The notes below the pieces were generated by a model. It worked only from the letters and a program-made list of their open reading frames with translations, was not told the origin of the DNA and did no database searches. From the NCBI RefSeq assembly GCF_900107685.1, contig NZ_FNRQ01000013.1, positions 20,945 through 84,944 on the forward strand: DNA of 64,000 nt, written 5' to 3'. This document shows positions 44,506 to 53,633 of the stretch, one piece after another. A program made the translations under genes and the position numbers. Positions within the stretch are counted from its first letter, which is position 1. Each line of letters starts with the position of its first letter. This DNA is from Paraburkholderia sartisoli (GTDB taxonomy: Bacteria; Pseudomonadota; Gammaproteobacteria; Burkholderiales; Burkholderiaceae).

Positions 44506-45219
44506 TCAAACGCTGAGCCAGGCGCGCCTCGCGGCTTCATCTTTTGCGAGTTCGTCGATCGTGCCGCTAAACCGGATGTGCCCTTTCTCAAGCACATACG
44601 CGCGATCGCTGACGAGTCCGGCGAAATGCAGATTCTGTTCCGACAGCAGAATCGAAAGACCTTCGCGCTTCAGTTCGAGAATCATGTTCGCCATCTGTTC
44701 GACGATGACCGGCGCGACACCTTCCGACGGCTCGTCGAGCAGCACGAGCCACGGATTGCCCATCAGTGTGCGTGAAACCGTGAGCATCTGCTGCTCGCCG
44801 CCGCTCATCTGGCTACCCAGCCGTCCCGGCATTTCGCCGAGATTCGGGAACAGACGAAACAGTTTGTCGGGTGTCCATCGTGGCGCGCCATCGCGCGGCG
44901 GCTGGCGGCCGGCGTCGAGATTTTCCATGACCGTGAGATCGGAAAAAACGCGCCGATCCTCCGGCACGAAACCCATTCCCATCCGCGCGATGCGATACGG
45001 CGGCAACGTCGAGATATCCGCGCCGCGAAACGTGACCAAACCCTGCTTGCGCGGCAGAAGACCCATGAGCGCTTTCATCGTCGTCGATTTGCCCGCGCCG
45101 TTGCGGCCCATCAGCGCAACCACCTCGCCACGGCCGACTTCAAGGTCGATGTCGAACAGAATATGCGCGCGACCGTAGAACGCGTTGAGGCCCGATACTT
45201 TCAGCATCGGCTCGTTCAT
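44506..45219 (-). CDS. ABC transporter ATP-binding protein (LivF type)
   Basis: An ATPase of 237 residues with intact motifs: Walker A MGRNGAGKST, signature MSGGEQQML, Walker B WLVLLDEPSEG. It begins with the short LivF-type 'LNAFYGRAHILFDI' block. It overlaps the LivG-type gene by four bases. It powers the fused LivHM permease. Confidence 0.92.
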   Translation of the reverse strand: MNEPMLKVSGLNAFYGRAHILFDIDLEVGRGEVVALMGRNGAGKSTTMKALMGLLPRKQGLVTFRGADISTLPPYRIARMGMGFVPEDRRVFSDLTVMENLDAGRQPPRDGAPRWTPDKLFRLFPNLGEMPGRLGSQMSGGEQQMLTVSRTLMGNPWLVLLDEPSEGVAPVIVEQMANMILELKREGLSILLSEQNLHFAGLVSDRAYVLEKGHIRFSGTIDELAKDEAARRAWLSV

Positions 45220-46013
45220 TGTCGCGCCCCGTTTGAGCCTGCATCGGCCAGCCGTGCGCGCGGCTCGAATGTCTTTCCGGTACCCAGATAGACTTCCTGC
45301 ACGCGCGCATCGTGACGGATCGCGTCCGCGCTGCCTTCGGCGATCAGCTTGCCCCGGGCAAGCACGATCATCGTATCCGCGTAAGCGAACACGACGTCCA
45401 TGCTGTGCTCGGTGAACAGCACGCCGATCTGGTGTTCGGTGACAAGACGTTTCGTCAGCGCCATCAGGTCGTTGCGCTCTTCGGGCGCCATGCCCGCGGT
45501 GGGTTCATCCATCAGTAACAGCCTGGGACGGTTCGCCAGCGCAATCGCCAGTTCGACGCGCTTGACGTCGCCATACGCGAGCACGCCGCACGCCCGATGC
45601 GCGTGGCCCGCCATGCCGACCTGTTCGAGGAGCGCCATCGCTTCGTCCGCGAACCACGACGCCGCCGCTTTCCACAGGCCGGACAGTTTCCGCTCGCGCG
45701 AGATGAGCACCATCTGCACGTTTTCGAGTACGGTCATCGAATTGAAGGTCGCGGCGATCTGGAACGTGCGCCCGACGCCCAGCCGCCAGGTATCGCGCGG
45801 ACGCCTGCCGGCCAGTTCATGCCCATCGAAAACGATCGAACCGGACGAAGGCCGCAACTGCCCGTTCAGCATGTTGAAGCACGTCGACTTGCCGGCCCCG
45901 TTCGGTCCGATCAGGGCGACCAGCTGCCCCGCTTCGACATTGAACGAAACCCCGTCGACAGCCATCACACCGCCGAATGACTTCGACAGGTCCGACACGC
46001 GCAGGAGGCTCAC
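45216..46013 (-). CDS. ABC transporter ATP-binding protein (LivG type)
   Basis: An ATPase of 265 residues. Walker A is IGPNGAGKST, and Walker B is LLLMDEPTAGMAPEE, the LivG form. The signature region is divergent (GVLAYGDVKRVELA), as usual in LivG. Start and stop overlap its neighbours by four bases on both sides, so translation is coupled. Confidence 0.92.
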   Translation of the reverse strand: MSLLRVSDLSKSFGGVMAVDGVSFNVEAGQLVALIGPNGAGKSTCFNMLNGQLRPSSGSIVFDGHELAGRRPRDTWRLGVGRTFQIAATFNSMTVLENVQMVLISRERKLSGLWKAAASWFADEAMALLEQVGMAGHAHRACGVLAYGDVKRVELAIALANRPRLLLMDEPTAGMAPEERNDLMALTKRLVTEHQIGVLFTEHSMDVVFAYADTMIVLARGKLIAEGSADAIRHDARVQEVYLGTGKTFEPRARLADAGSNGARQ

Positions 46014-47947
46014 AGACCCTCCTTGACCGCGGCGCCCGATGCTTTCGGTTCGTTCCTCGCACTGTCATCGACGTTATCGTGATCGAAACGATCGCGGACA
46101 AAGCCGACGATGCCTTGCGGAAACGCGATCACGAGCAGCAGGATCGCGAGCCCGAGCAGCGCCTGCCAGTAATCGGTCTGACGCGCGACGGTGTCCTGAA
46201 GCCACGTGAACACGGCCGCGCCGACGATCGGCCCGGTCAGCGTCTGCAGACCGCCGAGCAGCACCATGACGAGCCCGTCGACCGACCGGCTTATGCTGAT
46301 GACCTCCGGTGAAATCGTGCCCTTGGAGAACGCATACAGCGACCCGGCAAGCCCGCAGAAGAGCGACGCGATCACGAATGCCGCCCATTGCACGCGCTTG
46401 ACGTCGATGCCGATCGCCTCGGCGCGCAGCACGGAGTCACGCGACGCGCGCATCGCGTAGCCAAGCGGAGAAAACAGCATCCGGCGCAGCAGCCAGACGC
46501 CCGTTGCGGCGCATACGAGCGTCAGATAGTAGTACGCGACCGGCGACGATAGCCAGTTCGACGGCCACAATCCAAGGACGCCGTTGCTGCCGCCCGTGAC
46601 GTCGTCCCACTGGAACACGACGGACCAGACGATCTGCGCGAAGGCCAGCGTCAGCATCGCCAGATAAACGCCGGAGAGCCGCACGCAGAACCAGCCGAAC
46701 AGCAGCGCACCCGCCACGGCCAGCAGCGGGCCGAGCACCAGTGCGGCTTCCATTGGCAGATCCAGCACCTTGAGAAACAACGCGGCGCCGTAAGCACCGA
46801 GGCCGAAATACGCCGCATGGCCGAACGAGTGCATGCCGCCCGGCCCCATGATGAAATGCAGGCTTGCCGCGAACAGCACGGCAATCAGGATCTCGACGAG
46901 CAGCACCGGCATATAGGGAAACGCGTTCGCGGCAAGCGGCGCGAGCGCGAGCACGACAAGCGCAACGATCGCCAGCGCGCGCAGACGCTTGCCCGCAGGC
47001 CGCAACGGCGCTTCGGCGGCGGCCATGCCTCGCACCGCCGTGGTGGCCCGACCGAGCAAACCCCACGGACGCACCACCAGCACAATCGCCATCACGACAA
47101 ATTCGGCCACCAGCGTAAATTTGCTTAGCGAGAAATCGATCCCGCCAATCGACACGTGACCGATGCCGATGCACAGCGCCTTGATCTCCGCGATCAGCAA
47201 CGCGGCGACGAACGCGCCCGGAATGGAACCCATGCCGCCAACCACGACGACGACAAACGCATTGCCGATCGTTTCGAGATCAAGCGAAAGATTCGCCGAC
47301 ATGCGCGGCACCTGCAACGCGCCAGCCAGTCCGGCGAGAAACGCGCCGACGAAGAACACGCCTGTAAAGAGCCACGCCTGATTGATGCCGAGTGCGCCGA
47401 GCATCTCGCGGTCCTGGGTGGCGGCACGCACCAGCGAGCCCCAACGGGTGCGCGTCAGGCCATACCAGAGCACCAGCAGCACCAGCGGGCCGATGACGAT
47501 CAGCGCGATATCGTAGGTCGGCAACGGATGGCCGAGCAGATCGACCGCGCCGGCCAGATGCGGGGCGCGCGGGCCGAACAGATCCTGCGGCCCCCAGAGC
47601 CACAGCGCCGCATCGCGGAAGATCAGCACAAGCGCAAACGTGGCGAGCAGATGGAACAGTTCAGGCGCGCGATAGATACGCCGAAGGACGACCATCTCGA
47701 CCAGCGCACCCAGCACCGCGACAACCAGTGCAGCCGCCACGACCGACAACCAGAAGCCGCCCGTCGTCGCGCCAAAACGGCTCGTGATGCTGTACGCCAC
47801 GTAGATGCCGATCATGTAGAGCGAGCCGTGCGCGAAATTGACGATCCGCGTCACGCCGAAGATCAGCGACAGTCCCGCCGCGACGAGAAAGAGCGCTGAC
47901 GCGTCGGCCAGGCCGTTGACGAGTTGTACCAGCAGATTGGAAAACAT
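46010..47947 (-). CDS. Fused ABC permease, LivH-LivM
   Basis: A 645-residue inner-membrane protein that joins the two permease subunits, normally separate genes. Residues about 1-290 are LivH-like (ARIVNFAHGSLYMIG-type start, GMGSIPGAFVAAL), and about 310-620 are LivM-like (GPGGMHSFGHAAYFGLGAYG, FCGLAGSLYAFSKG). The fusion joint lies around 295-325 with an Ala/Arg-rich stretch. It heads the livHM-G-F-K operon and lies 258 bases downstream of pcaC in the same direction. Confidence 0.92.
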   Translation of the reverse strand: MFSNLLVQLVNGLADASALFLVAAGLSLIFGVTRIVNFAHGSLYMIGIYVAYSITSRFGATTGGFWLSVVAAALVVAVLGALVEMVVLRRIYRAPELFHLLATFALVLIFRDAALWLWGPQDLFGPRAPHLAGAVDLLGHPLPTYDIALIVIGPLVLLVLWYGLTRTRWGSLVRAATQDREMLGALGINQAWLFTGVFFVGAFLAGLAGALQVPRMSANLSLDLETIGNAFVVVVVGGMGSIPGAFVAALLIAEIKALCIGIGHVSIGGIDFSLSKFTLVAEFVVMAIVLVVRPWGLLGRATTAVRGMAAAEAPLRPAGKRLRALAIVALVVLALAPLAANAFPYMPVLLVEILIAVLFAASLHFIMGPGGMHSFGHAAYFGLGAYGAALFLKVLDLPMEAALVLGPLLAVAGALLFGWFCVRLSGVYLAMLTLAFAQIVWSVVFQWDDVTGGSNGVLGLWPSNWLSSPVAYYYLTLVCAATGVWLLRRMLFSPLGYAMRASRDSVLRAEAIGIDVKRVQWAAFVIASLFCGLAGSLYAFSKGTISPEVISISRSVDGLVMVLLGGLQTLTGPIVGAAVFTWLQDTVARQTDYWQALLGLAILLLVIAFPQGIVGFVRDRFDHDNVDDSARNEPKASGAAVKEGL

Positions 47948-48061
47948 CGTTGCCCTTGACGGCTTCGCGATTCAGCGCCATTCAAGCGCATCGGGATGCG
48001 GCCGGCTGAACCGGCACGCCAATGGCGAATTTTATCAGCGCAAGCCGTGTTCGGCCTTGAA

Positions 48062-48092
48062 CGCGCTTGCCGGCTGGGCGCCGGCAAGCGCG
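48062..48092. other. Perfect 12-bp hairpin between pcaC and livHM
   Basis: CGCGCTTGCCGG (48062-48073) and CCGGCAAGCGCG (48081-48092) form a perfect stem with a seven-base loop, but no T run follows on either strand. It may be a weak or Rho-assisted stop between the pca and transporter operons, or an extragenic palindrome. The rest of the 258-base gap shows nothing else. Confidence 0.55.
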
Positions 48093-48205
48093 AGCGGTCT
48101 TCCCGCCGGGATCGCCGCTGGCGTTACGATGCTTCGATGCGCGCGTGGCGCATGCTGGAAAGGCAGGAGGGTTACGTCGGAACAGCGCGGTACGTGAGGG
48201 GCCTT

Positions 48206-48604
48206 TTATGGCTTTGCGGCGGCCGCGGCGTCGTCCTCGCGGAACAGCTTGTCCGCGAGATGGAACGCGGAATTCGCAGCCGGCACGCCGCAATAGATCG
48301 CCGTCTGCATCAGCACTTCCTTGATCTCGTCGCGCGTGACGCCGTTGTTCTTCGCGGCGCGCAGATGCAAGGCCAGTTCTTCGCCGCGGTTGAGCGCGAC
48401 CATCATCGCGATCGTCAGAAGGCTGCGCGTGTGGCGCGGCAATCCCTCGCGCGTCCAGATCTCGCCCCACGCATAGCGCGTGATGAGGTTCTGGAACTCC
48501 GAAGTCAGCTCGGTGCGATTCGCCAGCGACCGGTCGACGTGTGCCTCGCCCAGCACCGCGCGCCGCACACCCAGGCCCGCTTCGTAGCGTTCGTCATCGG
48601 TCAT
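48206..48604 (-). CDS. pcaC: 4-carboxymuconolactone decarboxylase
   Basis: The beta-ketoadipate pathway enzyme that decarboxylates 4-carboxymuconolactone to 3-oxoadipate enol-lactone. The 132 residues carry the PcaC blocks RYEAGLGVRRAVLG, FQNLITRYAWGEIWTR and HLRAAKNNGVTRDEIKEVL. It starts two bases after the pcaD stop. Unlike the AhpD-like gene at 28 kb it has no CxxC. It is the last gene of the pcaIJBDC operon. Confidence 0.95.
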   Translation of the reverse strand: MTDDERYEAGLGVRRAVLGEAHVDRSLANRTELTSEFQNLITRYAWGEIWTREGLPRHTRSLLTIAMMVALNRGEELALHLRAAKNNGVTRDEIKEVLMQTAIYCGVPAANSAFHLADKLFREDDAAAAAKP

Positions 48605-48606
48605 GG

Positions 48607-49392
48607 TTACTCCGCCAGAAAGTCGAGCACGGTCTTCGTGAAGACGTCGGCCTGCTCGATGTTGGAAAGATGCGACGCGTCGAGCTCGACGTAACGTGCG
48701 CCCGGAATCGCCCCGGCCAGCTCGCGGCCCTGCGCGGGCGTCGCGGCAAGATCGTGCGTGCCGGAAATCACCAGCGCCGGCACCTTGATGCCGGGCGTTT
48801 CCGGACGCAGGTCGGTGGCGTCGATCGCATCGCAGTTCGACGCGTAGCCTTCGTTGTCCGTATGCACGAACACGTCGCGAATCTGCGCGAGCACCAGTGG
48901 CTCGCGCTCGAAAAAGCCCGCCGTGAACCAGCGCGGCAACACCGCATCGGCGAGCGCCAGCATGCCTTCGCCACGCGCGCGCGCCGCACGCGGCCCCCAC
49001 ACCTCGGGTGAGCCGATGCGCGCCGCCGTGTTGCACAACACGACGCGATTCAACCGGTCGGCGTGCCGCGCCGCGAGACCGACGCCCGTCAGGCCGCCCA
49101 TCGAAAGGCCGCAGAAATGCGCGCGTTCGATCTTGAGCGCGTCCAGCAGGCCGACCACGTCGCCCGTCAACTGTTCGATCGTGTACGGACCTTTCGGCGC
49201 GGCGGAGTGACCATGACCGCGCGTGTCGTAACGCAGCACGCGAAAGTGCTTCGAGAACGCGGAAACCTGCGGCGTCCACATCGACAGGTCGCTGCCGAGC
49301 GAGTTGGAAAACACGATCCATGGGGCGTTGCTGTTCTGCTCGCCGTCCACACGATAATGAAGCTCAGTGCCGTTCACTGCGGCGTAGGGCAT
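48607..49392 (-). CDS. pcaD: 3-oxoadipate enol-lactonase
   Basis: An alpha/beta hydrolase of 261 residues that opens 3-oxoadipate enol-lactone to 3-oxoadipate. The nucleophile elbow is GLSMGG with Ser97; a Gly-rich YDTRGHGHS and the late His in ASHLSNIEQ complete the usual set. The gap to pcaB is five bases, so translation is coupled. Confidence 0.95.
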   Translation of the reverse strand: MPYAAVNGTELHYRVDGEQNSNAPWIVFSNSLGSDLSMWTPQVSAFSKHFRVLRYDTRGHGHSAAPKGPYTIEQLTGDVVGLLDALKIERAHFCGLSMGGLTGVGLAARHADRLNRVVLCNTAARIGSPEVWGPRAARARGEGMLALADAVLPRWFTAGFFEREPLVLAQIRDVFVHTDNEGYASNCDAIDATDLRPETPGIKVPALVISGTHDLAATPAQGRELAGAIPGARYVELDASHLSNIEQADVFTKTVLDFLAE

Positions 49393-49397
49393 TGCCG

Positions 49398-50777
49398 TTA
49401 CTCCTGATGGTTGGCGCGATCCGCGCGCGCGGTGTAAAGAGCCAGCGCGGCGTCCACATACGCGTGCGCCTGGCCGACATACTGTGCAGGATCGAGCAGC
49501 CGTTTCAGCTGCGCGACCGGAAGATGCTGCGTGACGTTCGAATCCGCGGAAAGCACCTCGAAAAGCGGCTGGCCCGACTGCACGGCCGCTTTCGAAGCAC
49601 GCTCGACGAGATGATGCGCGTCGAGCCGGCCGATCCTGTCGCCGAGCGCGAGCATCACCGCTTCGCCGAGAATCAGCCCATGCGTGACTTCGAGATTCGC
49701 GGCCAGCCGTTCGATGTTGACGTCGAGTCCAGCGGCGATCTGTTCGATGTTCGCGAGCGCGCCGCCCGCGAGGCGCGCGAGATCAGGCAACGCGTCCCAC
49801 TCGGCCTGCCAGCCGCCGAGCGCGCGTTCGTGCTCCTGGACCATGCCGGCCAGCACGGTCGCGACGAGCCCCGGCGCGCGTGCCGCGGCCGTCAGCACGG
49901 CCGCGCAGCCGACGGGATTGCGCTTGTGCGGCATCGTCGACGAGCCGCCTTTTCCTGCGGCAACCGGTTCGCCGAGCTCGCCGAGTTCGGTCTGCATCTG
50001 CAGCGAAATATCACGCGCGATCTTGCCGAGCGTGCCGATCAGCATGCCAAACACCGAGGCCGCTTCCGCGATGCGATCGCGTTGCGTGTGCCACGGCAGC
50101 GTCGGTACCTGCAGGCCGAGGTCTTGTGCGAGCGTCTCTGTCACCGCCGGCGCCGCCTCGCGCAGACTCGCGAGCGTACCCGCCGCGCCGCCGAACTGCA
50201 GCACGAGTACCCGCGCGCGCAACGCGTCGAGCCGGTCCTGATGACGCAGCAGCGCATCGAGCCATTGCGCGAATTTCAGGCCGAGCGTGATCGGCAGCGC
50301 CTGTTGCAGCCACGTGCGACCGATCATCGGCGTCGCGCGATGCGTGCGCGCGAGCGCGGCGATCGCGTCGCAGGTCGGGCGCAGCGTCGCGTCGAGCAGG
50401 TCGAGCGTGTCGCGCAGTTGCAGAACCGTCGCGGTATCGATGATGTCCTGGCTCGTCGCGCCCCAATGGACGTATTTCGACGCTTCCGCATCGGCCGCTT
50501 TCACGCGTGCGGTCAGTTGTTTAACGAGAGGAATCGCGAGATTGCCGCCGAGCGCGGCGTCGCGGGCGAGCGCGTCGGCGTCGAGCTGGCCGGCGTGACA
50601 CGCCGCTTCGATGGCGACGACGGCCGCGTGCGGGATGACGTGATGGGCCGCCGACGCGCGCGCAAGCGCCGCTTCGACGTCGAGCATCCGCTGTAACGTG
50701 GCGCGGGGCGACCAGAGGTCGTTCATCGCCTGCGTACCGCAGATGAGGCCCGTCAGACGGGCGCTGGCTTCGAGCAT
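49398..50777 (-). CDS. pcaB: 3-carboxy-cis,cis-muconate cycloisomerase
   Basis: A fumarase/aspartase-superfamily lactonising enzyme of 459 residues acting on 3-carboxy-cis,cis-muconate. The signature loop GSSTMPHKRNP is present, with HWGATSQDIIDTA and RTWLQQALPITLG. The start at 50777 (MLEASARLTGLICGT) matches the family although its ribosome site is poor. The 114-base gap to pcaJ is the only sizeable spacing within the operon. Confidence 0.93.
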   Translation of the reverse strand: MLEASARLTGLICGTQAMNDLWSPRATLQRMLDVEAALARASAAHHVIPHAAVVAIEAACHAGQLDADALARDAALGGNLAIPLVKQLTARVKAADAEASKYVHWGATSQDIIDTATVLQLRDTLDLLDATLRPTCDAIAALARTHRATPMIGRTWLQQALPITLGLKFAQWLDALLRHQDRLDALRARVLVLQFGGAAGTLASLREAAPAVTETLAQDLGLQVPTLPWHTQRDRIAEAASVFGMLIGTLGKIARDISLQMQTELGELGEPVAAGKGGSSTMPHKRNPVGCAAVLTAAARAPGLVATVLAGMVQEHERALGGWQAEWDALPDLARLAGGALANIEQIAAGLDVNIERLAANLEVTHGLILGEAVMLALGDRIGRLDAHHLVERASKAAVQSGQPLFEVLSADSNVTQHLPVAQLKRLLDPAQYVGQAHAYVDAALALYTARADRANHQE

Positions 50778-50891
50778 GGTGGCGTCAGCAATCGAAGAAG
50801 AGAACGAAAACCGCGAAAAGCCGCGGCGCAAACACAACGCGCGGCGCGAGGCGTCATTGTCGCCGGGCGCCGCGCGACCGTCACGCCGTAT

Positions 50892-51554
50892 TTACGTTGC
50901 GCTGGCGGCTGCCTGCGTGGCGTCGATGAGCGACACGCCCGTCAGCGTCTGCAGTTCGTCGAAGCCGATATCGGAGCAGATCTCGCGCACGGCAAGCCCT
51001 TGCGGCGTCACGTCGATCACGGCGAGGTCCGTATAGATGCGGTCGACGCAGTTCACGCCCGTCACCGGGTACGTGCATTCGGCGGCGATCTTGCTCTCGC
51101 CCTGCTTCGTCAGATGTTCCATCATGACGTAGACCTGCTTCGCGCCGATCGCCAGATCCATCGCGCCGCCGACGGCCGGAATGGCGTCGGGTGCGCCGGT
51201 GTGCCAGTTCGCGAGGTCGCCCTTCGCCGACACCTGGAACGCGCCGAGCACGCAGAAGTCGAGGTGGCCGCCGCGCATCATCGCGAACGAATCGGCGTGA
51301 TGGAAATACGCGCCACCCGTCAGCAACGTGACGTGCTGCTTGCCTGCGTTGATGAGTTCGTCGTCTTCCTCGCCTTTGGCGGGCGCCGGGCCCATGCCGA
51401 GCAGGCCGTTCTCGCTGTGCAGGAAGATTTCCTTGTTCGCGTCGAGGTGATTGGCGACGAGCGTCGGCACGCCAATGCCGAGGTTCACATACGCGCCTTC
51501 AGGAATGTCCTGCGCAACGCGCTTTGCCATTTCATCGCGGGTCAGTCGTTTCAT
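50892..51554 (-). CDS. pcaJ: 3-oxoadipate CoA-transferase subunit B
   Basis: The beta subunit (220 residues) of the succinyl-CoA:3-oxoadipate CoA-transferase. The catalytic Glu is in the motif LHSENGLLGMGP, after GAYVNLGIGVPTLVANH. It lies 13 bases after the alpha-subunit gene. Related acetoacetate transferases look similar; the pca context decides the name. Confidence 0.92.
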   Translation of the reverse strand: MKRLTRDEMAKRVAQDIPEGAYVNLGIGVPTLVANHLDANKEIFLHSENGLLGMGPAPAKGEEDDELINAGKQHVTLLTGGAYFHHADSFAMMRGGHLDFCVLGAFQVSAKGDLANWHTGAPDAIPAVGGAMDLAIGAKQVYVMMEHLTKQGESKIAAECTYPVTGVNCVDRIYTDLAVIDVTPQGLAVREICSDIGFDELQTLTGVSLIDATQAAASAT

Positions 51555-51567
51555 GTTGTGTCTCCTC

Positions 51568-52257
51568 TCACGCCGCGGCGGTTTGCCGGGCCGCCTGCGG
51601 CACCGCGATCACGCGTTGCACGAAGATGCCGGGTGTCACGATCACTTCCGGATCGAGCGCGCCGAGCGGCACCACTTCCGATACCTGCGCGATTGCGACC
51701 TTCGCCGCGCTTGCCATGATCGGACCAAAGTTGCGCGCTGTCTTGCGATACACCAGATTGCCCCAGCGGTCGCCCTTGAGCGCCTTGACCAGTGCGAAAT
51801 CGGCATGCAACGGCGCTTCCAGCACGTAATGCCTGCCGTCGATCAGACGCGTTTCCTTGCCTTCGGCGAGCTTCGTGCCGTAAGCCGTCGGAGTGAAGAA
51901 GCCGCCGATGCCCGCACCCGCCGCGCGGATACGTTCGGCCAGATTGCCCTGCGGCACGAGTTCCAGTTCGATCTCGCCCGCGCGATAGAGCGCGTCGAAC
52001 ACATACGAATCGGTCTGGCGCGGAAACGAGCAGATGATCTTGCGCACGCGCTTTGCCTTCAGCAACGCGGCGAGGCCGATGTCGCCATTGCCGGCGTTGT
52101 TGTTGACGATCGTGAGGTCGCGCGCGCCCTGCTCGATCAGTGCGTCGATCAGCTCGGACGGCATGCCCGCCGTGCCGAAGCCGCCGATCATGACCGTGGC
52201 GCCGTCGTTGACGTCGGCGACCGCCGACTGAAGTGATTCGAAAATCTTGTTGATCAT
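51568..52257 (-). CDS. pcaI: 3-oxoadipate CoA-transferase subunit A
   Basis: The alpha subunit (229 residues), with the CoA-binding block GATVMIGGFGTAGMPSELI and NNAGNGDIGLAALL. First gene of pcaIJBDC. It is divergent from a LysR gene, and the 390-base gap between them holds two LysR-type boxes. With pcaJ it makes 3-oxoadipyl-CoA, which a thiolase (PcaF, not found in this window with certainty) would cleave. Confidence 0.92.
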   Translation of the reverse strand: MINKIFESLQSAVADVNDGATVMIGGFGTAGMPSELIDALIEQGARDLTIVNNNAGNGDIGLAALLKAKRVRKIICSFPRQTDSYVFDALYRAGEIELELVPQGNLAERIRAAGAGIGGFFTPTAYGTKLAEGKETRLIDGRHYVLEAPLHADFALVKALKGDRWGNLVYRKTARNFGPIMASAAKVAIAQVSEVVPLGALDPEVIVTPGIFVQRVIAVPQAARQTAAA

Positions 52258-52647
52258 GCCAGTTCCCTGTTGGACGCCTTGCGCCGCGCTGCTTCAGGAA
52301 GCTGCATGGCACCGTCTCCGCGTCGTGTTGACTGCGCGCCGCCGGGTTCCGGTACGCGCCACATGCCCGCTATGTGCGGGCCTGCCCGCGACTGCTGTTT
52401 ATCGATTTGTTCTATATACGAACAACGATTCGTTTAGCGAACGCTTCGGCCATTATGGCCGTCGCCCCGCCGGCTTGTCAAGGCGGCGACTTCCATCATC
52501 TACCATGCGCGACAAAAGGCAAGGCGACGCACGGGCGCGATGGGTACAGGCTCGCGCAGGCGCGGCGTGGGCGCTTTCCCCAATATGCACCAGAGCGATT
52601 TTGCCGTTACCGTGTATACGTCATGCCGATACTGATCCGTGGCCTTC
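52258..52647. promoter_or_regulatory. Divergent pcaI/lysR control region
   Basis: About 390 bases without a gene, with one AT-rich patch near 52390-52445. That patch contains the two LysR-type boxes listed separately and a TATATA that could serve as a -10 element. The remainder is GC-rich and shows nothing clear. Confidence 0.5.
52410..52441. promoter_or_regulatory. Two LysR-type T-N11-A boxes in the pca control region
   Basis: TTCTATATACGAA (52410-52422) and TTCGTTTAGCGAA (52429-52441) are both 13-bp TTC-N7-GAA inverted repeats of the LysR T-N11-A form, spaced 19 bp start to start. The first extends to TGTTC/GAACA. They suit binding by the divergently encoded LysR protein; an IclR-type PcaR would be the alternative. 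Confidence 0.65.
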
Positions 52648-53568
52648 ATGCCTGAACTCGATCTGAACCTGATCCCCTATCTCGTCGCGATGGAAGACAC
52701 GCGCAACGTGAGCCGCGCCGCCGAACGCCTCGGCGTGAGCCAGCCGCGCGTGAGCACGGCGCTTGGGCGTCTGCGCGAGTACTTCGGCGATCCGCTCTTC
52801 GTGCGCACGTCGCGCGGGATGGAACCGACGCCGCGCGCGCTCACGCTGATACCGGCCGCCCGCGAGGCGCTCAGCCGCATCGAAAGCGGACTGATCGATT
52901 CAGAGGACTTCGACCCCGCCACCTCGACGCATACGTTTTCGATCGCGCTCTCCGACGTGGGAGAAATCGTGTTTTTGCCGCGTCTTCTGCAGGTGTTCGC
53001 GCAGCGCGCGCCGCACGCGAACCTGCGCTCGGTCACGCTCACGCCCGCTCACGTCGAGCGCGGGCTCGAATCGGGCGACGTCGATCTCGCCGTCGGATTC
53101 TTTCCGGACCTGTCGGGCAACAACTTCTTTCAGCAACGGCTTTTCACGCACCGCTTCATCTGCCTGATGCGCACCGGCCATCCGCTCGCGAAGACGCTGA
53201 CCGTCGAACAGTTCATCGCGTGCGGACATGCGGTCGTGCGCTCCGAAGGGCGCAGCCAGGAAGTGCTCGAACAGTATCTGGAGAAAAAGCGCATCCGCCG
53301 GCGTGCCGTGCTGGAAACACCGCACTTCATGAGCCTGCCGTTCATCCTCGCGCGCACGGACCTGATCGCGACGGTGCCGCACGCGATCGGCTTCGCGTAT
53401 GTGAGCGAACACGCGTCGATCACGATCGTCGAGCCGCCGATGCCGTTGCCGCGTTTCGACTTGCGGCAGCACTGGCATCGCAAGTTTCATAACGACCCGC
53501 GCGTGGGCTGGCTGCGCGGCGTCGTATCGGAGCTGTTCAACGATGCGATGGACGAATGGCCCAAGTAG
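52648..53568 (+). CDS. LysR-family regulator of the pca operon (predicted)
   Basis: A LysR protein of 306 residues. The winged helix reads LIPYLVAMEDTRNVSRAAER and VSQPRVSTALGRLREYFGDP, a start typical of the NodD/NahR/DntR-like branch that answers to aromatic effectors. It is divergent from pcaI. ATG at 52648 is chosen over a GTG nine bases earlier; neither has a strong ribosome site. Activation of pcaIJBDC by a beta-ketoadipate intermediate is the likely role. Confidence 0.88.
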   Translation: MPELDLNLIPYLVAMEDTRNVSRAAERLGVSQPRVSTALGRLREYFGDPLFVRTSRGMEPTPRALTLIPAAREALSRIESGLIDSEDFDPATSTHTFSIALSDVGEIVFLPRLLQVFAQRAPHANLRSVTLTPAHVERGLESGDVDLAVGFFPDLSGNNFFQQRLFTHRFICLMRTGHPLAKTLTVEQFIACGHAVVRSEGRSQEVLEQYLEKKRIRRRAVLETPHFMSLPFILARTDLIATVPHAIGFAYVSEHASITIVEPPMPLPRFDLRQHWHRKFHNDPRVGWLRGVVSELFNDAMDEWPK

Positions 53569-53633
53569 CGGGTAACGGGCTTTCGCAAAACATGGAACAA
53601 TGACCGGCAGACATGAACTGACAGGAGCGGTGG

